Assembly (NCBI GenBank): GCA_964514055.1
Contig: CAZEPB010000003.1
Location: 99,414 to 163,413 of the forward strand
Direction: 5' to 3'
Length of the DNA stretch: 64,000 nt
Source: SG8-32-3 sp964514055
GTDB taxonomy: Archaea > Thermoproteota > Bathyarchaeia > Bathyarchaeales > Bathycorpusculaceae
Shown: positions 9,056 to 17,204 of the stretch, one piece after another
Position numbering within the stretch: position 1 is the stretch's first letter
Layout of the letters: each line of letters starts with the position of its first letter
Made by a program: the position numbers and the translations under genes
The notes under the pieces: model-generated
Databases searched by the model: none
Seen by the model: only the letters and a program-made list of their open reading frames with translations
Told to the model about the DNA's origin: nothing

Positions 9056-9966
9056 TGTCCATCGTCAAACGATTCATAACCGAATCCATCAAAAAAACGG
9101 AAATCGACGAGTTTCTACAAAGAAGACTTGAACGCGCTGGTTACGGCGGAGTTGACCTTTCCAAAACGCCGCTGGGAACCCACGTTGTAATTTACGCCAT
9201 GCGACCTGGCATAGTCATAGGACGTGGCGGAGAAACAATAAAAGACCTCGCCACTATTTTAGAAAAAAACTTCAAACTTTCAAACCCGCAAATTTCTGTT
9301 TCAGAAATCGAGGTTCCTGAATTCAACGCTCACGTGGTTGCTTCCCGCGTAGCTTCCGCCCTCCAAAGAGGTGTTCACTTCAGACGCGCTGGTTTTTGGG
9401 CTCTGAACCAAGTTATGGATGCAGGAGCGTTAGGCGCAGAAATCGTGATAAGCGGCAAGCTGCGAACCGAAAGGGCACGTTTCGAAAAGTTCCGAGCAGG
9501 CTACTTCCCAAGATGCGGTGAACCCGCGTTGAAATACATGAAAAAAGCCGAAGCTCACGTTCAACTTAAACCCGGTATCATCGGCGTAAGAGTCAAACTG
9601 ATGCCTCCAGACGCACAGTTTCCAGACAAAATCCAAATCGCCGAGGAACTGCCGCCTGAGGAAACCGAGGAAAAAGTAGCAGAAAAAGAGGAAGCACCTG
9701 CGGTAATTTCAGAGCAAGAAGTGAACGTGGAAGAACTGCCTAAAGAGCCAACTGAAGCAACCGAAGAAAAAGCAGAGGTAGCTGTAGAAGCGAAAGTAAA
9801 CGAACCCGTTGAAGAGACAAAGCCGCAGGAAGAAGCAGTGGAAAAGGTAGCTGAAACCTCAGGTGAAGCAGAAGAGAAAACAGCAAAAGAGACAGCTGAG
9901 CCGTCTGAAGAAAAACCCGCAGAAACCGTGAAAGAACCAGCCGAAGAAAAGGAGGCAGAAGAGTAA
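9055..9966 (+). CDS. rps3: Ribosomal protein uS3 with long acidic C-terminal tail
   Basis: 303-residue small-subunit protein uS3. Residues 1-205 are the standard KH domain (GIVIGRGGETIKDLA) plus the C-terminal uS3 domain (GAEIVISGKLRTERAR). Residues about 195-303 are an extra Glu/Ala/Lys/Val-rich, low-complexity tail, not expected in the roughly 210-240-residue archaeal protein. The tail is in frame with no stop and keeps a strong acidic bias, so it is probably real and disordered. Translation is coupled to uL22 and uL29 (GTG directly follows the stop). Confidence 0.96.
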   Translation: MSIVKRFITESIKKTEIDEFLQRRLERAGYGGVDLSKTPLGTHVVIYAMRPGIVIGRGGETIKDLATILEKNFKLSNPQISVSEIEVPEFNAHVVASRVASALQRGVHFRRAGFWALNQVMDAGALGAEIVISGKLRTERARFEKFRAGYFPRCGEPALKYMKKAEAHVQLKPGIIGVRVKLMPPDAQFPDKIQIAEELPPEETEEKVAEKEEAPAVISEQEVNVEELPKEPTEATEEKAEVAVEAKVNEPVEETKPQEEAVEKVAETSGEAEEKTAKETAEPSEEKPAETVKEPAEEKEAEE

Positions 9967-10230
9967 GTGCCCATACTGCGACTTAAAGACATCAACAACA
10001 TGTCCTCTGAAGACCGAACCAAGAAGCTCTCTGAACTAAGGGCGGAACTTGCTAGACTGAAAACTATGATTAGAGCAGGTGGCGCCGTTGAGAACCCCGC
10101 TCGAATAAGAGAACTGCGCAAGGCAATTGCCAAGATACTCACCATAGAGAATGAAGACAAACTGGGGCTTAGAAAAACAGAAGAAAAAGCCGCAAAAAGA
10201 AAAGGTAAAAAGGAGAAGAAAACCAAGTGA
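9967..10230 (+). CDS. rpl29: Ribosomal protein uL29
   Basis: 87-residue uL29, a helical protein near the tunnel exit. The signature is the two-helix run ELRAELARLKTMIRAGG plus RIRELRKAIAKILTI. The last 25 residues are an extra Lys-rich tail. The start is GTG immediately after the uS3 stop. Its stop overlaps the GTG start of the next gene (GTGA), so the genes are translationally coupled. Confidence 0.93.
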   Translation: MPILRLKDINNMSSEDRTKKLSELRAELARLKTMIRAGGAVENPARIRELRKAIAKILTIENEDKLGLRKTEEKAAKRKGKKEKKTK

Positions 10231-10508
10231 AGGTAACCCCAGAAATCATACGCCACGAATTCATCGGAACCGAAGGAAAAATCGCCAAAAGCCCACACGC
10301 AGATTATGTTGGGATACACGGCGAGGTAACATACGAAACAAAAAACACTTTCACGATTACGCATAAAGGAAAGGCAAAAAGCGTAATAAAAAACTCGGCA
10401 GTCTTTAACTTCAAGTTTTCCGACGGCACCACCGTTGAAATCGACGGCAAACTTTTGGTTGGAAGACCTGAAGACCGTCTCAAAAAAACCGTGAAGAGGT
10501 TATGGTGA
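10227..10508 (+). CDS. rnp1: RNase P protein component 1 (Rpp29/Pop4)
   Basis: 93-residue Rpp29 subunit of archaeal RNase P, which with its partners supports tRNA 5' maturation. The Sm-like barrel is recognised from HEFIGTEGKIAKSPHADYV, GEVTYETKNTF and IDGKLLVGRPEDRLKK. It sits between uL29 and uS17, its standard archaeal location. It starts with GTG inside the uL29 stop, and its own stop overlaps the uS17 start region. The small factor aIF1 (SUI1), often placed just upstream in archaea, is absent here. Confidence 0.93.
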   Translation: MKVTPEIIRHEFIGTEGKIAKSPHADYVGIHGEVTYETKNTFTITHKGKAKSVIKNSAVFNFKFSDGTTVEIDGKLLVGRPEDRLKKTVKRLW

Positions 10509-10825
10509 TGTCTCTAACTTTTAAGAAACCCAAAAAATCATGCAACGACAGAAACTGTCCCTTCCATGGAACACTTTCTGTGAGAGGAAGAGTTTTAGAC
10601 GGCGTGGTCGCCACCGCAAAAATGGACAAAACAGTTGTTGTGGAACGCGAATACCTTCAGTTCTCACCTAAATTCGTGAGGTACGAGCGCAGGCGCGGTC
10701 ACATTCCGTCACACAATCCCCCTTGCATAGACGCAAAAGAAGGAGACAGAGTGAGAATCGCGGAATGCCGCCCCCTCAGCAAGACGGTATCCTTCGTTGT
10801 TGTGGAAAAACTGGAGGAGAAGTAA
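10502..10825 (+). CDS. rps17: Ribosomal protein uS17
   Basis: About 107 residues; 16S rRNA-binding OB-fold protein uS17. Key runs are CNDRNCPFHGTLSVRGR, the archaeal/eukaryotic N-terminal form, and IDAKEGDRVRIAECRPLSK. Either ATG at 10502 or at 10508 can be the start; the second gives a TGATG overlap with the Rpp29 stop and is the more typical coupling. Confidence 0.95.
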   Translation: MVMSLTFKKPKKSCNDRNCPFHGTLSVRGRVLDGVVATAKMDKTVVVEREYLQFSPKFVRYERRRGHIPSHNPPCIDAKEGDRVRIAECRPLSKTVSFVVVEKLEEK

Positions 10826-10826
10826 C

Positions 10827-11267
10827 ATGGCGGCGAAGGCAAAACAAAGGGCACTTATCGCGAAAGGTATGCTTTCTCACGGACAGAAAGTTTCGAGAGG
10901 GCTTTTAGCTGGCTCGACTTTAAGGTGTACCGATAACACTGGCGCACGCGTACTGCGCTTAATCCAAGCCATGGGCTATAAAGGTCGATTAAGACGGTAT
11001 CCTTCCGCCACCGTAGGCGACAAAGTGACCGTTTCGGTTAGGCAAGGGTCACCAGATATGAGAAAGAAGATTTTCCAAGCGGTGATTGTAAGACAGAGGA
11101 AACCTTACAAAAGAATCGACGGCGTCTGGGTTCAGTTCGAAGATAACGCCGCGGTGATAATCACTCCTGATGGTGAAATGAAAGGCTCCGAAATTCGCGG
11201 TCCCGTAGCCAGAGAAGCTGCTGAAAGATGGCCAAGAATAGCGAGTGCCTCAAGCATAATAGTGTAG
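10827..11267 (+). CDS. rpl14: Ribosomal protein uL14
   Basis: 146-residue uL14, part of the subunit interface and of the site where aIF6 binds. It is recognised by LRCTDNTGARVLRLIQ, GDKVTVSVRQGSPD and the C-terminal GPVAREAAERWPRIAS. I chose the ATG at 10827, two bases after the uS17 stop and preceded by GGAGGAGA; an in-frame upstream ATG at 10797 lies inside uS17 and adds residues absent from the family. Confidence 0.95.
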   Translation: MAAKAKQRALIAKGMLSHGQKVSRGLLAGSTLRCTDNTGARVLRLIQAMGYKGRLRRYPSATVGDKVTVSVRQGSPDMRKKIFQAVIVRQRKPYKRIDGVWVQFEDNAAVIITPDGEMKGSEIRGPVAREAAERWPRIASASSIIV

Positions 11268-11277
11268 GTGAAATAAC

Positions 11278-11937
11278 ATGCAAAAAACAAAACCAGTAAA
11301 AGACCCGCGAAAACAGCGGAAAAGGCTTTATAACGCACCTGCACATCTGCGTCGCAAGTTCATGGCGGCTCCTCTCTCGCCAGCACTCGTTTCGTCAAAA
11401 GGCGCAAAGGCTCTTCCAGTCCGGAAAGGCGACACCGTCCGCGTAATGCGCGGAGATCACATAGGATTCGAAGGAAAAGTCAGCCGAGTAGACTTGAAGC
11501 GATACCGAATATTCCTTGAGGGTTTAACACGCGAGAAGGTTGACGGAACAAACATATTTGTTTCAGTGCACCCGTCGAAGGTCATGATAAAAAACCTGAA
11601 GCTTGACGACAAATGGCGAAAAGCAATCGTTGAAGGAAAAGAGGAACTGGAGCTGTCCAAAGAAAAGAAAGTAGAGAAAGTGGTAGAGAAACCTCCGAAG
11701 AAAGAGAAAGCTGTTAAAACCAAAAAAGCCAAAAAAGAAAAAGCCGCCGAAGAGAAAGCCGTGGTTCCAGAGAAACCTGCAAAAAAAGCGCCAAAAGCCG
11801 CCAAGAAAAAAGTTCAGAAGCCTGCTGCCAAAAAGAAAAAAGAAGAAAAACCAGCTAAAAAAGAAAAAAAGCCGAAAGAGGCAAAGAAACCACGAGCCAA
11901 GCGTAAAACTACTTCAAAAACTGAAGGAGGAACATAG
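11278..11937 (+). CDS. rpl24: Ribosomal protein uL24 with long Lys-rich tail
   Basis: 219 residues, of which about 1-120 are uL24 (KOW domain, KGDTVRVMRGDHIGFEGKV) that starts early large-subunit assembly. Residues about 120-219 are an extra Lys/Ala/Glu/Pro-rich tail with repeats of KK-x-KK and PAKK types, unlike the roughly 120-150-residue archaeal norm. The tail is highly basic and likely disordered and RNA-binding. The next gene starts 2 bp after the stop. Confidence 0.95.
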   Translation: MQKTKPVKDPRKQRKRLYNAPAHLRRKFMAAPLSPALVSSKGAKALPVRKGDTVRVMRGDHIGFEGKVSRVDLKRYRIFLEGLTREKVDGTNIFVSVHPSKVMIKNLKLDDKWRKAIVEGKEELELSKEKKVEKVVEKPPKKEKAVKTKKAKKEKAAEEKAVVPEKPAKKAPKAAKKKVQKPAAKKKKEEKPAKKEKKPKEAKKPRAKRKTTSKTEGGT

Positions 11938-11939
11938 CT

Positions 11940-12707
11940 TTGGGCAAGAAAGGAAAAGTAGGAAGATTAAAACGAAAGCCCGCGCCGAGATTCTGGCCAG
12001 TTCACAGAAAAGAAGCCGTTTGGATAGTGAGACCTTCATCTGGACCTCACTCTCTAGAAAAGTGTTTACCCCTCTCACTCGTTCTCCGTGACATTCTTGA
12101 AGTAGCTGAGACAAGGAAAGAAGCCAAAAAGATAATCTCGCAGGGTAAAGTTTACGTTGACGGAAAGGTCAGGCGAAAAGACGATTTCCCCGTAGGCTTG
12201 ATGGATGTTATTTCGATGCCTGACGTGAACAAGTTTTACAGGTTACTGCCTTCACATAAAGGTCTATTTCTTAATCCAATAAGTAAAGAAGAAGCCAGTT
12301 TCAAACTGTTCAGGGTAGAAGATAAAACCATAGTCAAGAACGGAACTTCGCAGGTTGCTCTCCACGACGGATCAAACCTGCTTGTAAAAGCGGAGGACCC
12401 TGAAAGCCCAGCGGAAGTGGTTTACGAAACCTTTGACACGTTGAAACTTGGGCTTCCTGAAAAACAGGTGCTTGACCAACTGAAAACCAAAAAAGGCAAT
12501 ATCGCCATCATAACGGGTGGAAAGAACATCGGAAAACAGGGTAAAATAGTCGAGATCGAAAAAACTGTAGCGAAGAAACGTAGAAACGCCCTTGTGGTAA
12601 TCGAGGACGAAAAAGGCAACCGTTACCAAACAATTTTAGATTTCGTCTTTTCCATAGGTGGAGCCAAATCCCTCATATCTTTACCGGAGGTAGCTTCAGT
12701 TGTCTGA
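11940..12707 (+). CDS. rps4e: Ribosomal protein eS4
   Basis: 255-residue eS4, an archaeal/eukaryotic small-subunit protein. It shows LKRKPAPRFWPVHRKEAVW at the N-terminus, an S4-type RNA-binding segment RKEAKKIISQGKVYVDGKV and a KOW-like segment IAIITGGKNIGKQGKIVEI. The start is TTG at 11940, preceded by GGAGG 8 bp upstream; no ATG fits. The stop overlaps the TTG start of uL5. Confidence 0.95.
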   Translation: MGKKGKVGRLKRKPAPRFWPVHRKEAVWIVRPSSGPHSLEKCLPLSLVLRDILEVAETRKEAKKIISQGKVYVDGKVRRKDDFPVGLMDVISMPDVNKFYRLLPSHKGLFLNPISKEEASFKLFRVEDKTIVKNGTSQVALHDGSNLLVKAEDPESPAEVVYETFDTLKLGLPEKQVLDQLKTKKGNIAIITGGKNIGKQGKIVEIEKTVAKKRRNALVVIEDEKGNRYQTILDFVFSIGGAKSLISLPEVASVV

Positions 12708-13239
12708 GGAAGATATCCTTAAGAGATGGGAAGAGCAGCCGATGCTTAAACCCAGAATCGACAAGGTCGTCGTTAACCTTAACGTGGGAAAATCAGGCGA
12801 ACCACTGGAGAAAGCTTCCAGAGTATTGAAGGAGTTGACAAATCAGACGCCTGTTAAAAAACAGGCCAAAAAAACGATAAGAGACTTTGGTTTAAGGAAA
12901 GGCGAGTCAATTGCGTGTGTCGTGACGCTGAGAAAACAGGCGGCGCTTGACTTCCTTAAGAAGGTGCTGCCAGTTGTCGAAAACAAGATTTCTCGGGCTT
13001 CGTTTGACAGGCAAGGTAACTTTGCTTTCGGCATAAAAGAGCACATCGAAATAGCAGGCGTGAAGTATGATCCTGATATAGGCATTTTCGGAATGGATGT
13101 CTGTGTCTCCGTGAACCGACCTGGACACCGAGTGAAGATCAGGAGAAAGCAGAAATCGCACATCGGTTCCAAGCACTTGTTAACGCCTGAAGAGTCAATT
13201 GCCTTCGTCAAGCAAACTTTAGGAGTTGAAATCGCATAA
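12700..13239 (+). CDS. rpl5: Ribosomal protein uL5
   Basis: 179-residue uL5, which binds 5S rRNA and contacts the P-site tRNA. Signatures are KPRIDKVVVNLNVGKSGEP, TPVKKQAKKTIRDFG and HIEIAGVKYDPDIGIFGMD. The start is TTG at 12700, which overlaps the eS4 stop and has GGAGG about 9 bp upstream. Two consecutive genes with TTG starts are a local oddity of this operon. Confidence 0.95.
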   Translation: MSEEDILKRWEEQPMLKPRIDKVVVNLNVGKSGEPLEKASRVLKELTNQTPVKKQAKKTIRDFGLRKGESIACVVTLRKQAALDFLKKVLPVVENKISRASFDRQGNFAFGIKEHIEIAGVKYDPDIGIFGMDVCVSVNRPGHRVKIRRKQKSHIGSKHLLTPEESIAFVKQTLGVEIA

Positions 13240-13254
13240 ACAGGAGACGGCTGT

Positions 13255-13419
13255 ATGGCTAAACAGAAAATGAAGAAAGAAAGGAAGTATGGCAAAGGGG
13301 CAAGACCATGCGTTAGATGCGGTTCTTACGGGCCAGTTATCAGACGTTACAATTTATATTTGTGCAGGCACTGTTTCAGGGAGGCTGCGCCAAAGCTTGG
13401 TTTCAAAAAATATGAGTAG
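13255..13419 (+). CDS. rps14: Ribosomal protein uS14 (zinc type)
   Basis: A 54-residue gene. The translation begins MAKQKMKKERKYGKGAR and continues with CVRCGSYGPVIRRYNLYLC and RHCFREAAPKLGF, giving the zinc-binding CxxC...CxxC of the archaeal uS14. It has a Shine-Dalgarno CAGGAGA about 8 bp before the ATG. It sits in its standard place between uL5 and uS8. Confidence 0.95.
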   Translation: MAKQKMKKERKYGKGARPCVRCGSYGPVIRRYNLYLCRHCFREAAPKLGFKKYE

Positions 13420-13431
13420 CGAGGTAGCAAG

Positions 13432-13815
13432 ATGGATACGTTGACAAATGGGTTGATAACTATCATAAACAACGAGATGCGTAACAAACGCGAATGTATA
13501 ATCAGCCCTGCGTCTAAACTTTTAGGACGCGTATTAAGAATAATGCAGTTAAACGGCTACATCGGCGAGTTCGAGTTTATTGATGATGGTCGTTCTGGAA
13601 AGTTCAAGGTGCAGCTTCTGGGCAGAATAAACAAGTGTGGTGCTGTTAAGCCACGTTTCTCCGTTAAAGTCGGCGAGTTCGAAAACTGGGAGAAAAAGTT
13701 CCTCCCGTCAAGGGACGTCGGAATAATGGTCGTTTCAACCTCCAAAGGCGTGGTAGCTCACAAGGAAGCTGAAGAAAAGAACATGGGAGGCAGGTTGTTA
13801 GCTTTCGTTTACTAA
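13432..13815 (+). CDS. rps8: Ribosomal protein uS8
   Basis: 127-residue uS8, which binds the central domain of 16S rRNA. It is identified by LTNGLITIINNEMRNKREC and the C-terminal STSKGVVAHKEAEEKNMGG with RLLAFVY. Length matches archaeal homologues (about 130). It follows uS14 by 12 bp, with GAGGTAG before the ATG. Confidence 0.95.
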   Translation: MDTLTNGLITIINNEMRNKRECIISPASKLLGRVLRIMQLNGYIGEFEFIDDGRSGKFKVQLLGRINKCGAVKPRFSVKVGEFENWEKKFLPSRDVGIMVVSTSKGVVAHKEAEEKNMGGRLLAFVY

Positions 13816-13828
13816 ACAGGTGTTTTTT

Positions 13829-14374
13829 ATGAGGCTGCCAGAAATCTCCAAGACCATTCAAGTTCCAGATGGCGTAGAAGTGAACGTGGAAAGACGAAAA
13901 GTTACAGTTAAAGGCGCCAAGGGAACTTTAACACGTGACTTTTCTTACGTTCCGATATCGCTTGAAGGTGATGGTAAAACAGTTCGCGTTTGGGCTGAAT
14001 GGCCTCGCAAGAAGGAAGCCTCCCTCGTAGGCACCATATACTCTCACATTCAAAATATGATCACTGGAGTCGAAAAGGGCTTTTCGTACAAGCTTAAAAT
14101 CGTGTTCTCTCACTTTCCGATGTCAGTCAAGGTTCAAGACAAAACGGTTTTGATTGAAAACTTCACTGGCGAAAGGCGAGCGCGAAAAGTGAAGATAATC
14201 GGCGACGTTCAAGTTAAGGTTCAAAGCGAAGACGTGATTGTTGAAGGCATAAACTTGGAAGATGTTAGCCAAACCGCCGCTAACATCGAGCAAGCCACGA
14301 AAGTGAAGAAGAAGGACCCGCGCGTTTTCTTGGACGGCATATACGTATATGAACGAAATGAGGGAATGACGTAA
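13829..14374 (+). CDS. rpl6: Ribosomal protein uL6
   Basis: 181-residue uL6, located near the sarcin-ricin loop. It shows the two-domain fold with VEVNVERRKVTVKGAKGTL and, in the second half, HFPMSVKVQDKTVLIENF. I chose the ATG at 13829, with ACAGGTG about 6 bp upstream; a GTG at 13820 would add three residues. The last base of the stop is shared with the ATG of eL32. Confidence 0.94.
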   Translation: MRLPEISKTIQVPDGVEVNVERRKVTVKGAKGTLTRDFSYVPISLEGDGKTVRVWAEWPRKKEASLVGTIYSHIQNMITGVEKGFSYKLKIVFSHFPMSVKVQDKTVLIENFTGERRARKVKIIGDVQVKVQSEDVIVEGINLEDVSQTAANIEQATKVKKKDPRVFLDGIYVYERNEGMT

Positions 14375-14991
14375 TGGCAGAAACAAAAGCGTCCCTACCA
14401 AAAAAGGCGTTAAAATCGAGAAAACGCGCTAAAAAGAAAAAACCAGATTTCGTCAGGCCAGAAAGCTGGCGATACATGAGATTGAAGGAAAGCTGGCGTA
14501 AGCCTCGCGGGTTAGATAACAAGGTGCGGCGGAAAATCAAGGGATGGCCACCAGCGGTCAGCGTCGGCTATAAAGGACCAAAAAGCGCTAGGGGGCTTCA
14601 TCCGTCTGGGTACAGAGAAGTTTTGGTGCATAACGTGCAGGAACTTTCCAATGTTGACCCGAAAACTGAGGCTGCTCGAATAGCTCATAGGGTTGGCAAG
14701 AAAAAGCGGGTGCAGATTATAGCTGAAGCCAAAAAGCGCAAGGTCAAAATTTTGAACGTTACTTTGATTCAGGAGCCCATCGAGAAGGAAGAGGAGGAGC
14801 CTGAGGAAGCTGAGGAAGAGCCAAAGGAGAAAGAGAAGAAACCTGCGGTGAAGGAGGAGAAGCCGAAGCGCAGAACGCTTGGTAGGAGAAAGGTTTCCGA
14901 AAAGGAGTCGAAGTCACCTGCTAAAAAATCTGAGCGACCGAAGAAGGCTCAGAAGAAGACGAAAAGTGAGAAGGGAGCTAAGAAACAATGA
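14374..14991 (+). CDS. rpl32e: Ribosomal protein eL32 with charged extensions
   Basis: 205 residues. The eL32 core lies at about residues 20-125 (DFVRPESWRYMRLKESWRK, GPKSARGLHPSGYREVLVH). The N-terminal 20 residues are Lys-rich. The C-terminal 80 residues are a low-complexity tail, first Glu-rich (EEEEPEEAEEEPKEKE), then Lys/Ser-rich. Archaeal eL32 is normally about 125-160 residues. Its stop overlaps the eL19 start (ATGA). Confidence 0.93.
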   Translation: MAETKASLPKKALKSRKRAKKKKPDFVRPESWRYMRLKESWRKPRGLDNKVRRKIKGWPPAVSVGYKGPKSARGLHPSGYREVLVHNVQELSNVDPKTEAARIAHRVGKKKRVQIIAEAKKRKVKILNVTLIQEPIEKEEEEPEEAEEEPKEKEKKPAVKEEKPKRRTLGRRKVSEKESKSPAKKSERPKKAQKKTKSEKGAKKQ

Positions 14992-15443
14992 CCAATCTTA
15001 GTAGTCAAAGGCGTTTGGCAGCGGAAATCCTGAAGGTTGGTCAGAATCGAGTTTGGATTGACCCTGAAAGAATGGATGATGTTGAAGGAGCTATAACGCG
15101 TGAGGAGGTTAAGAAGCTGATTCACGAGAAGATTATTGTGTCTTTGCCTGAGAAAGGTGTTAGCAGGTCTCGAGCGAAGACGGTTCGGAGAAAGAAGGTT
15201 GTGGGTCGGCGTAAGGGTCCTGGGAGCCGAACTGGGTCTGCACGCGCAAAAGTTTCTAAGAAAGAGGCGTGGATGAGCAAGATTCGTTCTCTAAGACGGA
15301 AGCTTCGAGAGTTGAAGGCAAACAGGGTTATCACAGAGTCTACTTACAGGAAAATGTATGGCGTGGCTGGCAGCGGAAAGTTTGAGTCGGTTGCGGATTT
15401 GGAGCGATATTTGAAAGCTCATGACTTGTGGAGGAAACGTTGA
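14988..15443 (+). CDS. rpl19e: Ribosomal protein eL19
   Basis: 151-residue eL19, an archaeal/eukaryotic large-subunit protein. Diagnostic runs are SQRRLAAEILKVGQNRVW, KVVGRRKGPGSRTGSARAK and SKKEAWMSKIRSLRRKLRE. Length is normal. The gene overlaps its neighbours on both sides: ATGA with eL32 and TGATG with uL18. Confidence 0.96.
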   Translation: MTNLSSQRRLAAEILKVGQNRVWIDPERMDDVEGAITREEVKKLIHEKIIVSLPEKGVSRSRAKTVRRKKVVGRRKGPGSRTGSARAKVSKKEAWMSKIRSLRRKLRELKANRVITESTYRKMYGVAGSGKFESVADLERYLKAHDLWRKR

Positions 15444-16051
15444 TGGCGCGGGGTTCTAGCTATAGGGTTCCGCTGAGGCGGAGGCGAGAGGGAAAAACCG
15501 ATTTTCAAGCGCGGAAAGCCTTGGTTTTGTCTGGTAAGCCGCGGCTTGTTTCTCGTAGTTCTGGCAGAAACATTGTTGTTCAGATTGTGGTTGCTAAGCC
15601 GCATGGAGATGAGGTCTTGGCTGCGGCACATAGCCGAGAGTTGAAGAAAGCTTATGGATGGAAAGCTTCGACGAGTAATGTTCCAGCCGCTTACCTTACA
15701 GGTTTGCTGTGCGGGTTAAAAGCCAAAAGCAAAGGTGCGGAAGAGGCGGTTCTGGATATTGGGTTGGTTGCGCCAGCGAAGGGTTCGAAGGTTTTCGCCG
15801 CGTTAGGCGGGGTTTTGGATGCTGGTGTGACGGTTCCTCATGATGAAGAGAAACTGGTTGAAGAGCGCGTCGAGGGAGAACACATCGCTGCGTACGGGAA
15901 GAGTTTAAGCGGTGACTCTGAGGCTTATTCTGCCAGGTTTTCGAAGTATTTGGAGCGGAAATTTGCTCCTGAGAAGCTTCCTGAGCATTTTGCTAAGGTT
16001 AAAGCTGACATTGTTGGTTCATTTAAGAAGAAGGGTGAGAAGAAAGCATGA
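15443..16051 (+). CDS. rpl18: Ribosomal protein uL18
   Basis: About 203 residues; 5S rRNA-binding protein uL18. Signatures are YRVPLRRRREGKTDFQARK, SGRNIVVQIVVAKPHGD and AYLTGLLCGLKAKSKGAEE. I chose the ATG at 15443, which overlaps the eL19 stop and has GGAGG about 8 bp upstream; an in-frame GTG at 15428 lies inside eL19. Confidence 0.95.
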   Translation: MARGSSYRVPLRRRREGKTDFQARKALVLSGKPRLVSRSSGRNIVVQIVVAKPHGDEVLAAAHSRELKKAYGWKASTSNVPAAYLTGLLCGLKAKSKGAEEAVLDIGLVAPAKGSKVFAALGGVLDAGVTVPHDEEKLVEERVEGEHIAAYGKSLSGDSEAYSARFSKYLERKFAPEKLPEHFAKVKADIVGSFKKKGEKKA

Positions 16052-16698
16052 GTAGGTATAGAGGACGAGGAAGAGGACCAGAGCGCACAGAGGAATGGGT
16101 TCCTAAGACACGTTTGGGTAAGATGATTCAAGAAGGCAAGGTTACGTCTATTGAAGAGGTTTTCTTGAGTGGCTTGAAGATTTCTGAGCCTCAGATTGTT
16201 GACGCGTTGCTTCCTGACCTTCAGGAGGAGGTTATAAACGTCAACTTGGTTCAGAAGCAGACAGATGCGGGTGAAAAATCAAGGTTTAAGGCTATTGTGG
16301 CTGTTGGAAACCGAGACGGTTACGTCGGCTTGGGTTCTGGTAAAGCCAACCAAGTGCGAAACGCGATTGAGAAAGCCTCAGCTAATGCGCGTTTGAACAT
16401 CGTGCCTGTTAAGCGTGGGTGTGGAAGCTGGGAGTGCGGCTGCGGAAAGCCTCATTCAGTGCCATTTCAGGTTGAAGGCAAATGCGGCGGCGTGCGAGTG
16501 GTTATTGTGCCAGGTCCAAGAGGCTTAGGTCTTGTCGGTAGCGAAGTGGCGAAGGTTATTTTGGGTTTGGCGGGCGTTAAGGACCTTTGGATAAGAAGCC
16601 GTGGTTCCACGCGGACTGTGCCGTCTTATGCATGTGCGATTTTTGATGGGTTACGGAAGACTTATAGCTTGATTACTCAGGCGGACTGGGTGAGATAG
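16048..16698 (+). CDS. rps5: Ribosomal protein uS5
   Basis: 216-residue uS5, which acts in decoding accuracy and mRNA entry. The double-stranded RNA-binding-like domain contains KQTDAGEKSRFKAIVAVGN and DGYVGLGSGKANQVRNAIE; the archaeal insert GCGSWECGCGKPHSVPFQV is present. The start overlaps the uL18 stop by 4 bp (ATGA). Confidence 0.96.
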   Translation: MSRYRGRGRGPERTEEWVPKTRLGKMIQEGKVTSIEEVFLSGLKISEPQIVDALLPDLQEEVINVNLVQKQTDAGEKSRFKAIVAVGNRDGYVGLGSGKANQVRNAIEKASANARLNIVPVKRGCGSWECGCGKPHSVPFQVEGKCGGVRVVIVPGPRGLGLVGSEVAKVILGLAGVKDLWIRSRGSTRTVPSYACAIFDGLRKTYSLITQADWVR

Positions 16699-16699
16699 A

Positions 16700-17188
16700 G
16701 TGACTGCAAAAGCTGACGAACGCAAGTGTTTCGCTGTGGTGAAGGTTCGAGGGACAATCAGCGCTCAACGTGAAGCCAGAGAAACCCTTGAGATGCTTCG
16801 TTTAGCTCGAACTAACAACGCGGTGCTTGTTGACAACCGCCCTTCATATATGGGTATGCTGTACAGAGTGCAGAACTACGTCACTTGGGGCGAAGTTTCG
16901 AAAGAAACCGTGGCGTTGCTGCTGAAAAAGCGGGGAAGACTCGCTGGCGTCAAAAAACTGACGGATGAAGCGGTGGAGAAGATGGGTTACAAGTCGATAG
17001 ACAAGCTCGCCGAAGCTATAGTAAGCTGCAAAGCCGAGTTCCAGAAGCTGCCGAACGTGCAGCCTGTTTTCAAGTTGCGTCCGCCAAGCAAGGGTTTCAA
17101 GGGAAAAACCAAGAAGAGCTTCAGTGCAGGCGGCGAGGCAGGTTACCGAGGCGAAAAAATCAACGACCTCATAAAGCGTATGGTCTAA
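16700..17188 (+). CDS. rpl30: Ribosomal protein uL30
   Basis: 162-residue uL30 of the longer archaeal/eukaryotic type. Key runs are FAVVKVRGTISAQREARET, LRLARTNNAVLVDNRPSYM and VFKLRPPSKGFKGKTKKSF. It starts with GTG one base after the uS5 stop. It is the last gene of this cistron; uL15, normally next, is displaced by the Kelch gene on the other strand. Confidence 0.94.
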   Translation: MTAKADERKCFAVVKVRGTISAQREARETLEMLRLARTNNAVLVDNRPSYMGMLYRVQNYVTWGEVSKETVALLLKKRGRLAGVKKLTDEAVEKMGYKSIDKLAEAIVSCKAEFQKLPNVQPVFKLRPPSKGFKGKTKKSFSAGGEAGYRGEKINDLIKRMV

Positions 17189-17204
17189 ACAAAAGTTAAG
17201 TTTC

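Noticed and set aside
9561..10364. 267-codon minus-strand frame rich in Ser and Phe opposite uS3
   Set aside because: It is the antisense of the low-complexity Glu/Lys tail of uS3 and of uL29; no start signal.
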